Of a stretch of 15,306 nucleotides of DNA, positions 1 to 8,767 are shown piece by piece (the stretch's first letter is position 1; every line of letters starts with the position of its first letter). This stretch comes from Pigoraptor vietnamica (Eukaryota > Opisthokonta > Filasterea): the NCBI GenBank assembly GCA_943704525.1, contig CALSCQ010002897.1:1-15306 (forward strand), given 5' to 3'. The notes beneath the pieces were generated by a model. That model searched no databases. It was not told the origin of the DNA and worked only from the letters and a program-made list of their open reading frames with translations. A program made the position numbers and the translations under genes.

Positions 1-113
<113 letters not shown>

Positions 114-126
114 CACTCTCCACTTT

Positions 127-187
127 GCAAATTGAGGCAAATTGAGGCTTATTTTCGTTCGTGCGCGTGCGTGCGTGCGTGCGTGCC
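127..187. repeat. Short tandem repeats after the TG tract
   Basis: Two small repeats lie between the TG tract and the putative acceptor at 192-193. The 10-mer gcaaattgag occurs twice in tandem from 127, and a (GTGC)n-like run spans about 162-187. They sit where the branch point and pyrimidine tract of the proposed intron should be. The run ttattttcgttc (150-161) is the only pyrimidine-rich stretch. Confidence 0.7.
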
Positions 188-193
188 TCGCAG

Positions 194-298
194 GGCGGCC
201 TTTTGTTTTGCGTGGTGAAGGGAACGGTGCGCATGTACTACCGGAAACAACAGCGGTTTCTCAAAACGCACCGGCGAGTGCTCGACTACGTGTTCTGA
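194..298 (+). CDS. Probable last coding exon of an unidentified gene, cut by the left edge
   Basis: After an acceptor-like ctcgcag at 187-193 the plus strand is open for 34 codons and stops at TGA 296-298. The peptide begins with a short hydrophobic stretch (GGLLFCVV) and continues with a strongly basic, tyrosine-containing tail (VRMYYRKQQRFLKTHRRV...) ending LDYVF. That pattern suits the cytosolic tail of a membrane protein, but I recognise no family. A second possible acceptor, gaag at 227-230, would shorten the exon without changing the frame. The exon points towards the minus-strand SGSM3-type gene, whose stop lies about 307 bp away, so the two would be convergent. The rest of the gene is outside the window. 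The call rests on frame, splice site and peptide character only. Confidence 0.42.
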   Translation, partial: GGLLFCVVKGTVRMYYRKQQRFLKTHRRVLDYVF

Positions 299-604
299 GG
301 CTCAGTCCGCGAATTTAAGCCATTGCCCTCGGACCACGGAGGGCACACGGTCCGTGTGATTATGTGCCTCTCTTCTCTCGTCAGCGTTGCACACAGAATG
401 TACATAACAAAAACATATAACAGGCAAAACGGATCTGAACATAAAATATTGTTTTTGATTTTAGACAGCGGCAAAACGAGAGACGGCAAACGATTTCGCG
501 CACGCTCGGCAACAACAATATAGGGACAGGCGCAGACGCACGCTGACAATTCCACACGCAGCTTTGCGCAAACGCGACACGGTGTGCGCGCGATAGTCGT
601 CGCC
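299..604. other. Convergent intergenic region, no gene seen
   Basis: This stretch separates the putative plus-strand exon ending at 298 from the SGSM3-type stop codon at 605-607 on the minus strand. It should hold both 3' untranslated regions. I see no canonical AATAAA on either strand. The closest plus-strand candidate is ataaaatatt near 431-440, in the locally AT-rich part (about 405-465). No conserved protein or RNA structure was recognised. Confidence 0.5.
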
Positions 605-3600
605 TCATAGCTCCCAGCTGAAGAGGTGGTACTTGATGAGCATGTCCCGCACATCGTCGCGCATCGCATCCGTGTCCGTGCGCTGGCGAGGCGTCGTCTC
701 GGCGTCTGGGAGGAGGTTGAAGGAGAGCAGCGAGAGCACCTTGAGGTCGCATTTGATTTGCAGATGGACGGGACTTCGGAGGTAGGACCAGGGCTCGTAC
801 CATCGCGTGACGGAAGGCTCGCTGCGCGCAAGAATCTCGAACCACGCGTGCAGACATTGCTCGCTGGAATGAGAGAGATACATGTGAGTGACTGAAGCGA
901 CAGAGGAAAGCGATATATGTGTGAGGTGAGCTATACAACGGTTATACGTGCGCATGGGACAATATCAAGTCGGACGAAATTACTCACTTGAGCCCATGGC
1001 AGATGAGCGCGCGGAGCTAAAAAAAAAGTGGAAAAGTAAAGCAGACATCAGCAAAGTAAGTAAGTAACAAGCAGCTTCGGCTTGTAAAATCAGTGAGATA
1101 CTCCGGATGTAGGCAAAGCCGAGAAGGGCCCACCTTCACGTCCTTCTGCGACGCGACGTCCTCGTACGTGGCGTTCACTTTCGCCACAGCGTTGTAGAGT
1201 AGCTCCGGTGGAGACAGTTCCTTCGCGTCGTCGTCCAGCCTGAACGCGCGGCACAGTGCCACGCGCACTTTCGCCCTGTTTTCCTTGCGAGCGTCGCTGT
1301 CAACCGCCTCGACAATAAAGTCCCACACGTGCTGTGCGGCGCCGAGACCTGACGGCGGGCGGAAGCCGTGCATAAGAACGGCCTTGAGTGCGCGACAGAA
1401 CGATCCGCGGACGAGCCGTGTCACTTCGAACGTGACCAGCTCATCGCCGGCACTCTCGTACTGAACGAGGATGGCGCAATGCGCGATTAGCAAAGGAGAC
1501 GCAACCTCGCAATTGGGAAAGTCAGACGACACTAAGTCAACCATGGCACATTGCCACCCCATTACCCATTCACGTGCAAACACTAGCAGAAGGTCGTTCG
1601 GGACACGCGGTGCGCACATGGAATCCTCACCCCAGCACCCACTGAAGCACAAACAGAAGATGACACGCGGTGCGCGCACGCCCACCTCCTTTGACCGCTC
1701 GTCCAAGAGCTCCACAAACTTGGAGGGAAACCATCCGCGCCGCTCGCCCATTTCGCCAAGCCAGCACACCTCGTCGGCCATATTCAACACGGTGATTACG
1801 TCGTTCGCTTCGAAACCGAGCTCGTCGTTTGCTTCCGCACGATAGCTGATGCGGGCGCGCGCACGACGTGGTCGCTTTGACAGGTCCTCGCGCCCTTCGC
1901 GCTGCTTCTGGCGCTCGTGGCGTCGAGCGTACTGACGCTGACCGGCTGGCACATCCACGTATTCTGCGCTCTCGTCGGCGTAGTTGTCGTCGGGCGGCTC
2001 CATACGGAAGTGTCGCACCACGGAGATGATCGAATTTTTCAAGGCAAGAAGCTTCTCTGCGGATTGATACAGTCCAGACGTTCAGGACACGACAGACACA
2101 CATCGGAGGCGCAGAGTACGACCACCCTAGCACTCACGCATACACGCACGCACACACAAACAAACACATACAACGAAGCAATGACAAAATGAGAACTATT
2201 AGGTCGAGAGGACGAGTCACACCTGTGTGGGCAACATTCTTCGGCTTCTCGTCCACCCGCACTGTCCGCCCCGGCCAGCTGAACAGGCGTGCAGCCTGGC
2301 GCTGTTGCCTGGGACTCGATGGCCTGCGGCGCCTTTCCGCGGGGCGACTCCACCGCTCGCGGTCGTCCAGTTCCGCCAGAATGGCCTTTGTGTGCGGCTC
2401 GCGCTTTGCCTCAATGTCCCAGTCCTCCATGGCCACCTCGCCAAAGGCCGTCTGCCGCACACGGTTTCAATGTGTGGATAAGAGAAAGAGGCCCCGCGCA
2501 GGCGAGGGTAGAAGGTAACATTTCACGTCGGTGCAATCACTACTGCAAAGCACACACACAGACGGGCATGCACGTACCTCAAGGAGAAGGTCCACGCTCG
2601 TCATGTTGCCGGGAACGTCCGAGAGGGCGTTGAAAATGCCGCCGGCGTCCCTGTGCCGTAAAATGTTGTCTTCTTCGCGCATGAGCATTGCAAGCGACAT
2701 GCGGAAGAGGACGATCGAGCCCTCGTTGAAGAAGCAGTCCCACACGCGCAGGAGAATCTGCGGCATGGCAAGACGCGTGTGTGTGAGTCCATTATGTCGT
2801 CGAAAGAGGGCGAAAATTGCATCGCTGATGACAAGAGCGCTGCTGAGAGAATGAAAAGGTGGGCGCGCACACTCACTTCGTACGAGAGCACGTTCGAAAA
2901 GATCGTGAGGAACCAGTTGAGCGTAATGAGCGGCAGCTCAATCTCGCACTCCTTCAGCAGGCCGTCCAGCCGAGGCATCTTCTCCGCGACAAACTCGCGC
3001 AGCACGCGCTGGTCCACTTGCGCGCCCAGCAAAACGGCGCTGAAGTAGCGCTGCGGCAACAGGTCCTCGACGACCGCCGCGAGCGTCCAAAAGGCCTCCT
3101 CCTCTTCCATCACGAGAAGAAGTGACGCCGCAATGACGCCCATTCCCTGGCAGTACCCGATGTCCGGATAGAGCCAGCAGAAGGCCGCGAGCACGCGTCG
3201 GAGGCGCGGAATGCCCGGCGCGCGCAGGCTGCTGAAGAAGACGTTGTTGGGAAGCGTGCGGAGGAGGTCCTGCGTTGCATGTACGACGCGGACATCAACA
3301 ACGTCACATCTACGTTATTAGAAGCTCTGTAATGGCACAAGGGTGAGAGAATAGACGGTGATCCGGCATTGACAACCCACCTTCTCGATCTGCACCTGGT
3401 ACTCGCTCGTGTCCTTCGCACACAGCGCGAGAATCGCATCGTACGTCATGTCCGATCGCCGGCTCTTCTCAGCCCCACCCGACAGCACGTACCACACGCG
3501 CGCGCGCAGCACGTGCGGAATCCCGTCTCGGATCAGCGCCGACAGCGCGGGCGTCTTGCGAAGCCCGGCGCAGCGCTCCAACAGCCCCGCCGGGTCAATC

Positions 3601-4175
3601 GTGCTCTCTGACGCCGCCGACGGATCGCCGCGGAAATCGAGATAGGCTGTCCACTTGAGCATGCGGAGGTCGTCTTCCGTGGCGCTGTTCTGCGCCGCGT
3701 TGCCCTCCGAGTCATCGCCAGCGCTGGCCGTCGCCGTCTCAAAGCCAAAGCGGTCGTACTCGATGTGCGGCGACACTTGGAACAGGGAGTCTGTTGACTC
3801 GCCCACGCGCGCCTTGTCAAACTGCGCGGCTTCCCGCATCGAGATGCCGCGACGCGTGCGGAAGGAAATGCGCTGCACGAGCTTTCGTCCCCACCCAAAC
3901 GACCACGCGCGCTGCGTCGGCCGCAAGCTCGCAACGACCCCCGCAAACTCCGGGAGTGGCTTCTCCTGCGAGGTCTCCCCGGCGCTCTCCGACGACTCGG
4001 CGGCATTTTCGCATTCAGACGCGGACGACGCCGACTCTGCCTCAGACTCGTCGTCCAAGTTGTTCGCCGACTGGCCCAGCGACAGTTCGCGATATTGCAA
4101 GTATTCGTCGCCGCCAAACTTTCTCCGAATGGATTGGCTCAGCCGCATTGCGGCGCGCCCTACCGTCATTGTCAT
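605..4175 (-). CDS. SGSM3: SGSM3-type Rab GTPase-activating protein (TBC-SH3-RUN), 8 exons, 860 aa
   Basis: Exons on the minus strand: 4175-3381, 3269-2877, 2757-2578, 2451-2223, 2056-1686, 1460-1134, 1016-988 and 863-605. All seven introns are GT-AG and 112-225 bp long except where noted by these coordinates; the joined frame is open for 860 codons. Residues about 215-425 form a TBC domain that speeds GTP hydrolysis by Rab GTPases. Both catalytic motifs are intact: IxxDxxR (I263, D266, R269, the arginine finger) and YxQ (Y304, Q306). Residues about 600-650 are an SH3 domain (DELGFEANDVI...CWLGE...GWFPSKFVELLDERSKE). Residues about 657-860 contain a RUN domain, ending in RDMLIKYHLFSWEL. This domain order, and the near identity around FVELLDERSKE and at the C-terminus, match animal SGSM3 (also called RUTBC3, about 750 aa). 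The N-terminal 170 residues are rich in Ser, Glu and Asp and probably disordered. SGSM3 relatives act on small GTPases in membrane traffic; the substrate Rab here is unknown. The start at 4175 is the first Met of the open frame; M10 (4148) is an alternative. Confidence 0.93.
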
Positions 4176-4794
4176 GGTTGCGTGGTTTTGCTATGACAAT
4201 TCGAAGGGAAGGGTTGTGTGCGAAGCACGCGACTCAAACAACGCAGCACATGGCAGGGTCAACCCCACACGCACGCTGGCGGAACAGAGCGAGTGGGAGC
4301 AGGCGCATAATACACGTTCACGGCAATGTGGGTGCGTCAGGGACCACGGACTTGTTTGGAAGACATGAGGGGCGGCTTGTTCCATGCCGAACTCGGGTGG
4401 TCACGTGAACACCTCTCTGTTATTGTATCCGGGGTGGGATGCCAACAGACGTCAAGGACTGGACACACGTATGTCAAAATAATTAATTGTCAGAAACTTC
4501 TATTGCAAATGTATGGGGAGAATTCGTAATAAATATACGTTCGGGAGAGTGTATAAGTGGACTGTCAATTATGAATTTAGCATGATATCAAAATTCGGAC
4601 CGTAAACCAAAGTTTTTCAAATTAACTGGTCGATCACTGCGTGAGTCATCAAAGTGCACACCAGCTTGCCCTCACAGTTTTTGCCTAACTCACTTTTTCT
4701 CCCGCACGCACTTTTTCCCATACATTGCGGTTCTGAGAAAAAGCGCGCCCTCCACTTTGATCCACTTGGACCCGTCTGCCCATACTCACACGCA

Positions 4795-4798
<4 letters not shown>

Positions 4799-4835
<37 letters not shown>

Positions 4836-4949
4836 ACGCACACACACACGCACACGCACACACACACGCACACACACACGCACACACACACGCACACGCA
4901 CACACGCACACGCACACACACTCACACAGGCACACACGCACACACACAT
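4799..4949. repeat. (CA)n microsatellite with regular CG interruptions
   Basis: About 150 bp of alternating CA dinucleotides are interrupted every 6-10 bases by CG, giving units such as CACACG and CACACACACG. The right end degrades into ctcacacaggcacacac. The whole run is alternating pyrimidine-purine, so Z-DNA formation is plausible. It ends 10 bp before the kleisin TATA box. Confidence 0.97.
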
Positions 4950-4958
4950 CCACGCGCC

Positions 4959-4965
4959 TATAAAA
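4959..4965 (+). promoter_or_regulatory. TATA box of the kleisin gene
   Basis: The sequence TATAAAA lies 104 bp upstream of the kleisin ATG, just downstream of the CA repeat and in an otherwise GC-rich stretch. If transcription starts about 30 bp downstream, the 5' leader would be about 75 nt. Inferred from position and consensus only. Confidence 0.55.
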
Positions 4966-5068
4966 TGCGGTACTCACGCCCAAGTGTGTTCGTATTCCGT
5001 GACGAGAAACCCCTCGACTCTTCGTTGTGTTTCTCGGTCGATCCACCTGAGGCGATCCCACCGCCGCC

Positions 5069-8000
5069 ATGTTCTACTCGCACGAGATCCTCTCCCGCAA
5101 AGGGGGCAAGCTGGGCATTGTCTGGTATGTGCTCCTCTTAGTTTGCTTGCGTCCGCTGTTGATCTCGTTTGCTCACGTGTGCCGTTTGCCTCGTCGCAGG
5201 ATTGCCGCCAATTTCCGCGGGAAGAACGCGCCCGGCGTGTCGAAGCGGGATTACGCGAGCGTCAACGTTGTGAGCGTGTGGTGAGTGTCCACTTGTGACA
5301 TTTCCACTTTAAGTCACGCGTGATGCTCACATTAACACTCTCGTCCACGCAGCGAGGAAGTCGCGCATCCGCCCGCCCCCTTCTCCCTACGCCTCTCGTC
5401 GAACTTGCTCGTCGGCATCAGCCGCATCTATGAGCGCCAGACCAACTACTTTTGGAGTGAGTGGCGCTGCACTGGGTGTTTTGATGTGCATATGCTGCAT
5501 GCGCTCGTGTATGCGTACCACCTTCTCGTGGGATATATTAACTCGTTTTTTATATATCCGTAGGCGACACTCGCCAGCTTCTATACAACGTCAACCGTGC
5601 GCACGTGACGGCGGCGAATGCCATTGAGCTTGTGCAGCCGCAGGCGCGGTGAGTGCTTGAGATGCTTGCCCGCATGTTAATGTGTGTGCCTTGTCTTATC
5701 ACTCTACTTGCAGGTTCGAAGCCATCACGCTTCCTACATCGACTCTCAACGTGTCCGCCGACCTCTCGTTCGAGGAGATCTCGTCGCAGTTGCTTGCGGA
5801 CGGCATCGCGGAGCAGGTATGCGAACGTCTTGAGTCATCTTGTCCAGCTGCCGCTTTTTTCTGACGCTGCCTCTCGGTCTGCAGAACGGCGGCGAGTTCT
5901 TCCGTGTCCCTCTCCACCGCCAGCGCCGTGCCTCGTTGGGCATTGACGACGTGCAGCTGGGTAAGTGTGTTGTAGCCGTTGTGGTTCCTTGCAATCCCAT
6001 TGGCTCAACCATTGCTTGCTGTAGACGAGGGCGCTGGCCCTGCGCACATCGCTCAGCACCCCGCGGATATCCGCCTCGTCGAAAGGGACTTGGACGTGTC
6101 GCGTGCGACGATCGAAATCCCTGGCGATGACTTCGGGGGCAACTATGACGGGTGAGAACTATGTCGCGCTCTCAACTCTCCTCTTGTCTATCAAATGCGC
6201 GATCTTATTATATATAATGACTCACTGTCTCGTGCCATTTGCAGCTTCGGTGGGGACGACCCTTTCTTCGGCTTTGTCGAACAGCCGAGCATCGCGGGCA
6301 GTGGAAGGACCCGCTCGTCTCTCGACGACACGCGAGGCACAGGTGGGGCATCGTAGTCGTTGTTTTAATCCGACCCTTTGAGCTCTCTGACATTTGTTTT
6401 CGCTTGCAGTCTCCACGAACGGCGGAAAGGACGACTCGATGGACCTTGGCCCCGTGAATCCAGACGATGCTTTCATCGCTGATCAGGCAAGCGACCCATG
6501 CTCTTTGTGTTGCTTGCTGTCACACGATTATCATCCACTTGCTAAAGCGAGTCCGTTGCAATCGTGCGATCGATTCGCAGCCCGCCGAGTTCATGGACAT
6601 CGACCCCCCTGCGGCTCTCGGTGCCGCTCAGCCCGAGGGAGCGGTTGCGGAGAAGGAGAAGAGTGCCCGCCGTAAGCGCAAGCGCGGTCTGCAGGTGGAC
6701 GCCGTTGTGCAGATTTCGAAGGAGGACTTCCGCAGCAATCTGATGGATGCGTCGTCCATTACGCGTCCCGTCGGGGATGTCGACGACGAGGTGAGGCACG
6801 TGTGCACAGTTGCGAATATGGGCTGACTCTGGCATCAGTTGTTGTGCAAGCGGTTGCTGTGTGACAATCCTACGAACTGGGCGTTCTTTCACCAATTCGG
6901 TTTTTGCAACGAGTGCAGGGTCGCGTGTTGAAGGCCCCGCGCATCCTCTTCAGCGCCTCCACTGTCGTCGCCCAAGGTGCGTCAGTATCACTCCTCTGTC
7001 TGTTGCGCCGTTTTCTCTCCCGTGCCTTATACTGAGCAACTCTGCGTGTGCAGTGCTGAACACGCGCTGCACGCGCCCGCCCTGGGTGTCGGACTTTGAG
7101 CGCAACCTGCTCGCCCACTTCCCCGCCAAGTCTACGGGTGCGTTTGTAAATTCAGCCGCAGTGTCTTAGTCATTCGGCGTCTGCTCACGTAGCTGTGCTT
7201 TCGCAGGCACCCGCGGCCTCAACAACTCCGCGACCACATCGAACGGAGACGAAGGCAAGTGCAACAATGGTTGTGTTGGGGATCAATTTGCAGCGGGGCT
7301 CGCTGACCAATTTGCTTGTAGGCGCTGCTATGCCTGCCCCTCTGGACGATTATTACGGGGACGACTATGGCGCCAACGTGACGCACGACACAAGCCTTAA
7401 CCTGTCTCGCGAGGTGCATGTGCGGCGCGCAAGATTTGCTCGTGCGCACATCTCAATCTGACAAGCGTTATCATTCTCTCCCCAGAGCGTCCCGGAAGAC
7501 GTTGAGTTGCTTCGAGGTGCGGACAACGGCCAGCGCAACTCTCTGCCCCGCGGACGCATGTCTCTTCCCTGGACGGGCGCTTCCCCGGCGCACTCTGGTT
7601 CGTTGAATTGTTCAATACGCGCTCCTTTCATGAACCTCGCGGCATTACATCATGACTTTCGCTAACAATGCGAACTGTGCAGACGCCAGCAAGAGGTCGC
7701 GCGAGTCCCTTGTGCGTCGCATTGGGTCGCCGAGTTCGGACCGCGACGCGTCTGAAGAGGGCATCGGAGCGCGGGTCAGGCAAGTGCCCTTCGTGTGCGT
7801 CGTGGTTGCTTATTGCATGCGATGGCTAACCACCGCTGTTTGCTCGCTGCAGGCGCTCCGGCCGCCGCTCCTCCGTGGCACCCGGCCTCCTCCCTGGACG
7901 CCTCTCGCCTCTCACTGAGGCCGCGACAATGGAGAGCCTCGGTGGGTGTTGGCGGCGTGCTGTGCTTGTCTCGCGCGTGGCGAATGTTTATCTTTAGTGC

Positions 8001-8554
8001 CCGACTTTTGCTGCTTTGCTCATTTCGTGACACGTGTGTTAAACAGGCGAGGAGATGGCCGTCGAGTACGAGGGCTACGGCGCGGGCGGCAGCTACGACG
8101 CTTTCCCTGTGGCCGCGACGGTGCTCGAAGAAGAGACGCGCGACTTCCTGAAGTGGGTTGCGTTACTAGCACTTTGAACTTGTTGTCACGGGCGAACTCT
8201 GTCACTGTATGTTCGATTGGCGCTTAATCGGTTGTGTGTCGCTCGCGTTACTCGCAGCTATCTGTCGTCGAAGCTCCGTGGAACGGACACGACGCTCGAC
8301 GCCATTCTGCCGGCCAATGCCGCCCGTCTGGTCGCGGCCAAGGCCTTCGCGCACGTGCTGAGTACGTATTGCTGCCATGTCTATTGTCCCGCGAGCGAGC
8401 ACTGTATCGACTCGCAGCGCTTGTCTTTTGATGCTTGTGCTCATTCCTCATATTGCCCACCCTTTCTGCAGCACTCGCAACCCACAGCATCGTGTGCGTG
8501 GCGCAGGCGGTCGCGTACGGCCCGATCGTCCTGACGCCGGGTCCGGCCTTCTGA
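5069..8554 (+). CDS. REC8: Cohesin alpha-kleisin, probably meiotic REC8, 20 exons, 629 aa
   Basis: Exons: 5069-5124, 5200-5280, 5353-5456, 5564-5648, 5714-5816, 5885-5960, 6025-6151, 6245-6342, 6410-6486, 6581-6790, 6919-6976, 7054-7137, 7207-7254, 7322-7413, 7486-7597, 7683-7779, 7853-7941, 8047-8152, 8258-8361, 8472-8554. The N-terminal kleisin domain (1 to about 95) starts MFYSHEILSRKGG...IVWIAANF, with VNVVSVCEEV (40-49) and FSLRLSSNLLVGISRIYERQ (56-75). The basic block RRKRKR (299-304) leads into the conserved central segment LQVDAV. The C-terminal winged helix (about 565-629) contains AAKAFAHVL and ends YGPIVLTPGPAF. Kleisins close the SMC1-SMC3 ring; REC8 replaces RAD21 in meiosis. The CEE segment and the overall N- and C-termini resemble REC8 of animals and plants more than RAD21, but no tree was made. 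ATG 5069 has good context (GCCGCCATG). Introns are 64-128 bp; three have GC donors. The kleisin call is near certain, the REC8 assignment about 0.7. Confidence 0.9.
6487..6580 (+). other. GC-AG intron (kleisin intron 9)
   Basis: The donor is CAG|GCAAGC and the acceptor gattcgcag. The 94 bp length is not a multiple of three. Reading through shifts the frame and loses the RRKRKR segment, so removal is required. No GT donor near the exon end keeps the frame. Confidence 0.85.
7255..7321 (+). other. GC-AG intron (kleisin intron 13)
   Basis: The donor is AAG|GCAAGT and the acceptor gcttgtag, length 67 bp. A branch-point-like CTGAC lies at 7303-7307. Using the GT four bases further (GGCAA|GT) would put the next exon in a wrong frame; the GC donor keeps phase 1 on both sides. 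Confidence 0.83.
7780..7852 (+). other. GC-AG intron (kleisin intron 16)
   Basis: The donor is CAG|GCAAGT and the acceptor cgctgcag, length 73 bp. A branch-point-like CTAAC lies at 7826-7830, 22 bp before the acceptor AG. Using the nearby GT (GGCAA|GT) leads to an in-frame TGA at 7917-7919, whereas the GC donor gives an open frame into the C-terminal exons. Confidence 0.87.
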
Positions 8555-8767
8555 AAGGCACAGCAAATGTACATAGTATAAAGCGATTGGCGTACGATGG
8601 CGCAGTCTAGGCGCGTTCCCCAAGCATCGCATTATCACAATAGGGCTTTTCAGATTCGATTTTTCAATCTCCAAACGCAAAGCGATGACACGCACGCGCG
8701 CGCTGCATTCACAAAGGGCCACCCGGCACAGACAAAAAGCCGTCGACCCCACGCGAGGCACTTCTTC
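8555..8767. other. Convergent 3' intergenic spacer between the kleisin and CAP-G genes
   Basis: Only 213 bp separate the two stop codons, so both 3' ends must lie here or overlap. On the plus strand TGTACATAGTATAAAG (about 8569-8584) is the best poly(A)-type candidate. I see no AATAAA on either strand and no coding signal. Confidence 0.5.

Larger units (their letters stand above)
4176..5068. promoter_or_regulatory. Divergent intergenic region between the SGSM3-type and kleisin genes
   Basis: This 893 bp region must hold both promoters. The half next to the SGSM3-type start is GC-balanced and contains the 8 bp palindrome TCACGTGA (4401-4408), a bHLH-zipper E-box type, about 226 bp upstream of that start codon. 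An AT-rich patch follows (about 4480-4625), with aataaatatac near 4528 and many short A/T runs. Then comes the CA repeat (4799-4949), the TATA box (4959-4965) and the 5' leader of the kleisin gene. I see no convincing open reading frame or RNA gene. The ORFs across the CA repeat are low-complexity artefacts. Confidence 0.6.

Noticed and set aside
1461-1685. Coding sequence continuing through SGSM3-type intron 5, where the minus strand stays open
   Set aside because: This stretch is flanked by good GT and AG sites. Removing it joins DERSKE directly to Y, as in animal SGSM3, while the read-through peptide is unrelated to SH3 or RUN domains.
3655-4408. Two overlapping plus-strand open frames (237 and 204 codons) opposite SGSM3-type exon 1
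   Set aside because: They lie antisense to a convincing coding exon, have biased composition and match no family.
4176-5068. A possible small gene or tRNA in the divergent intergenic region
   Set aside because: The largest non-repeat frame (4326-4529, 67 codons) has no conserved features, and I could find no cloverleaf with A and B box-like segments by eye.
4617-5298. Open frames with repeated Cys-Val, His-Thr or His-Ala across the CA repeat
   Set aside because: They are produced by the microsatellite, which lacks stops in several frames. The kleisin start and TATA box explain the region better.
6839-6898. A possible extra kleisin exon inside intron 10, starting after gcatcag
   Set aside because: It would need the poor donor GTTTTT and would encode an unrelated Leu/Cys-rich segment. 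Joining 6790 directly to 6919 keeps phase 0 and leads into KAPRILF.
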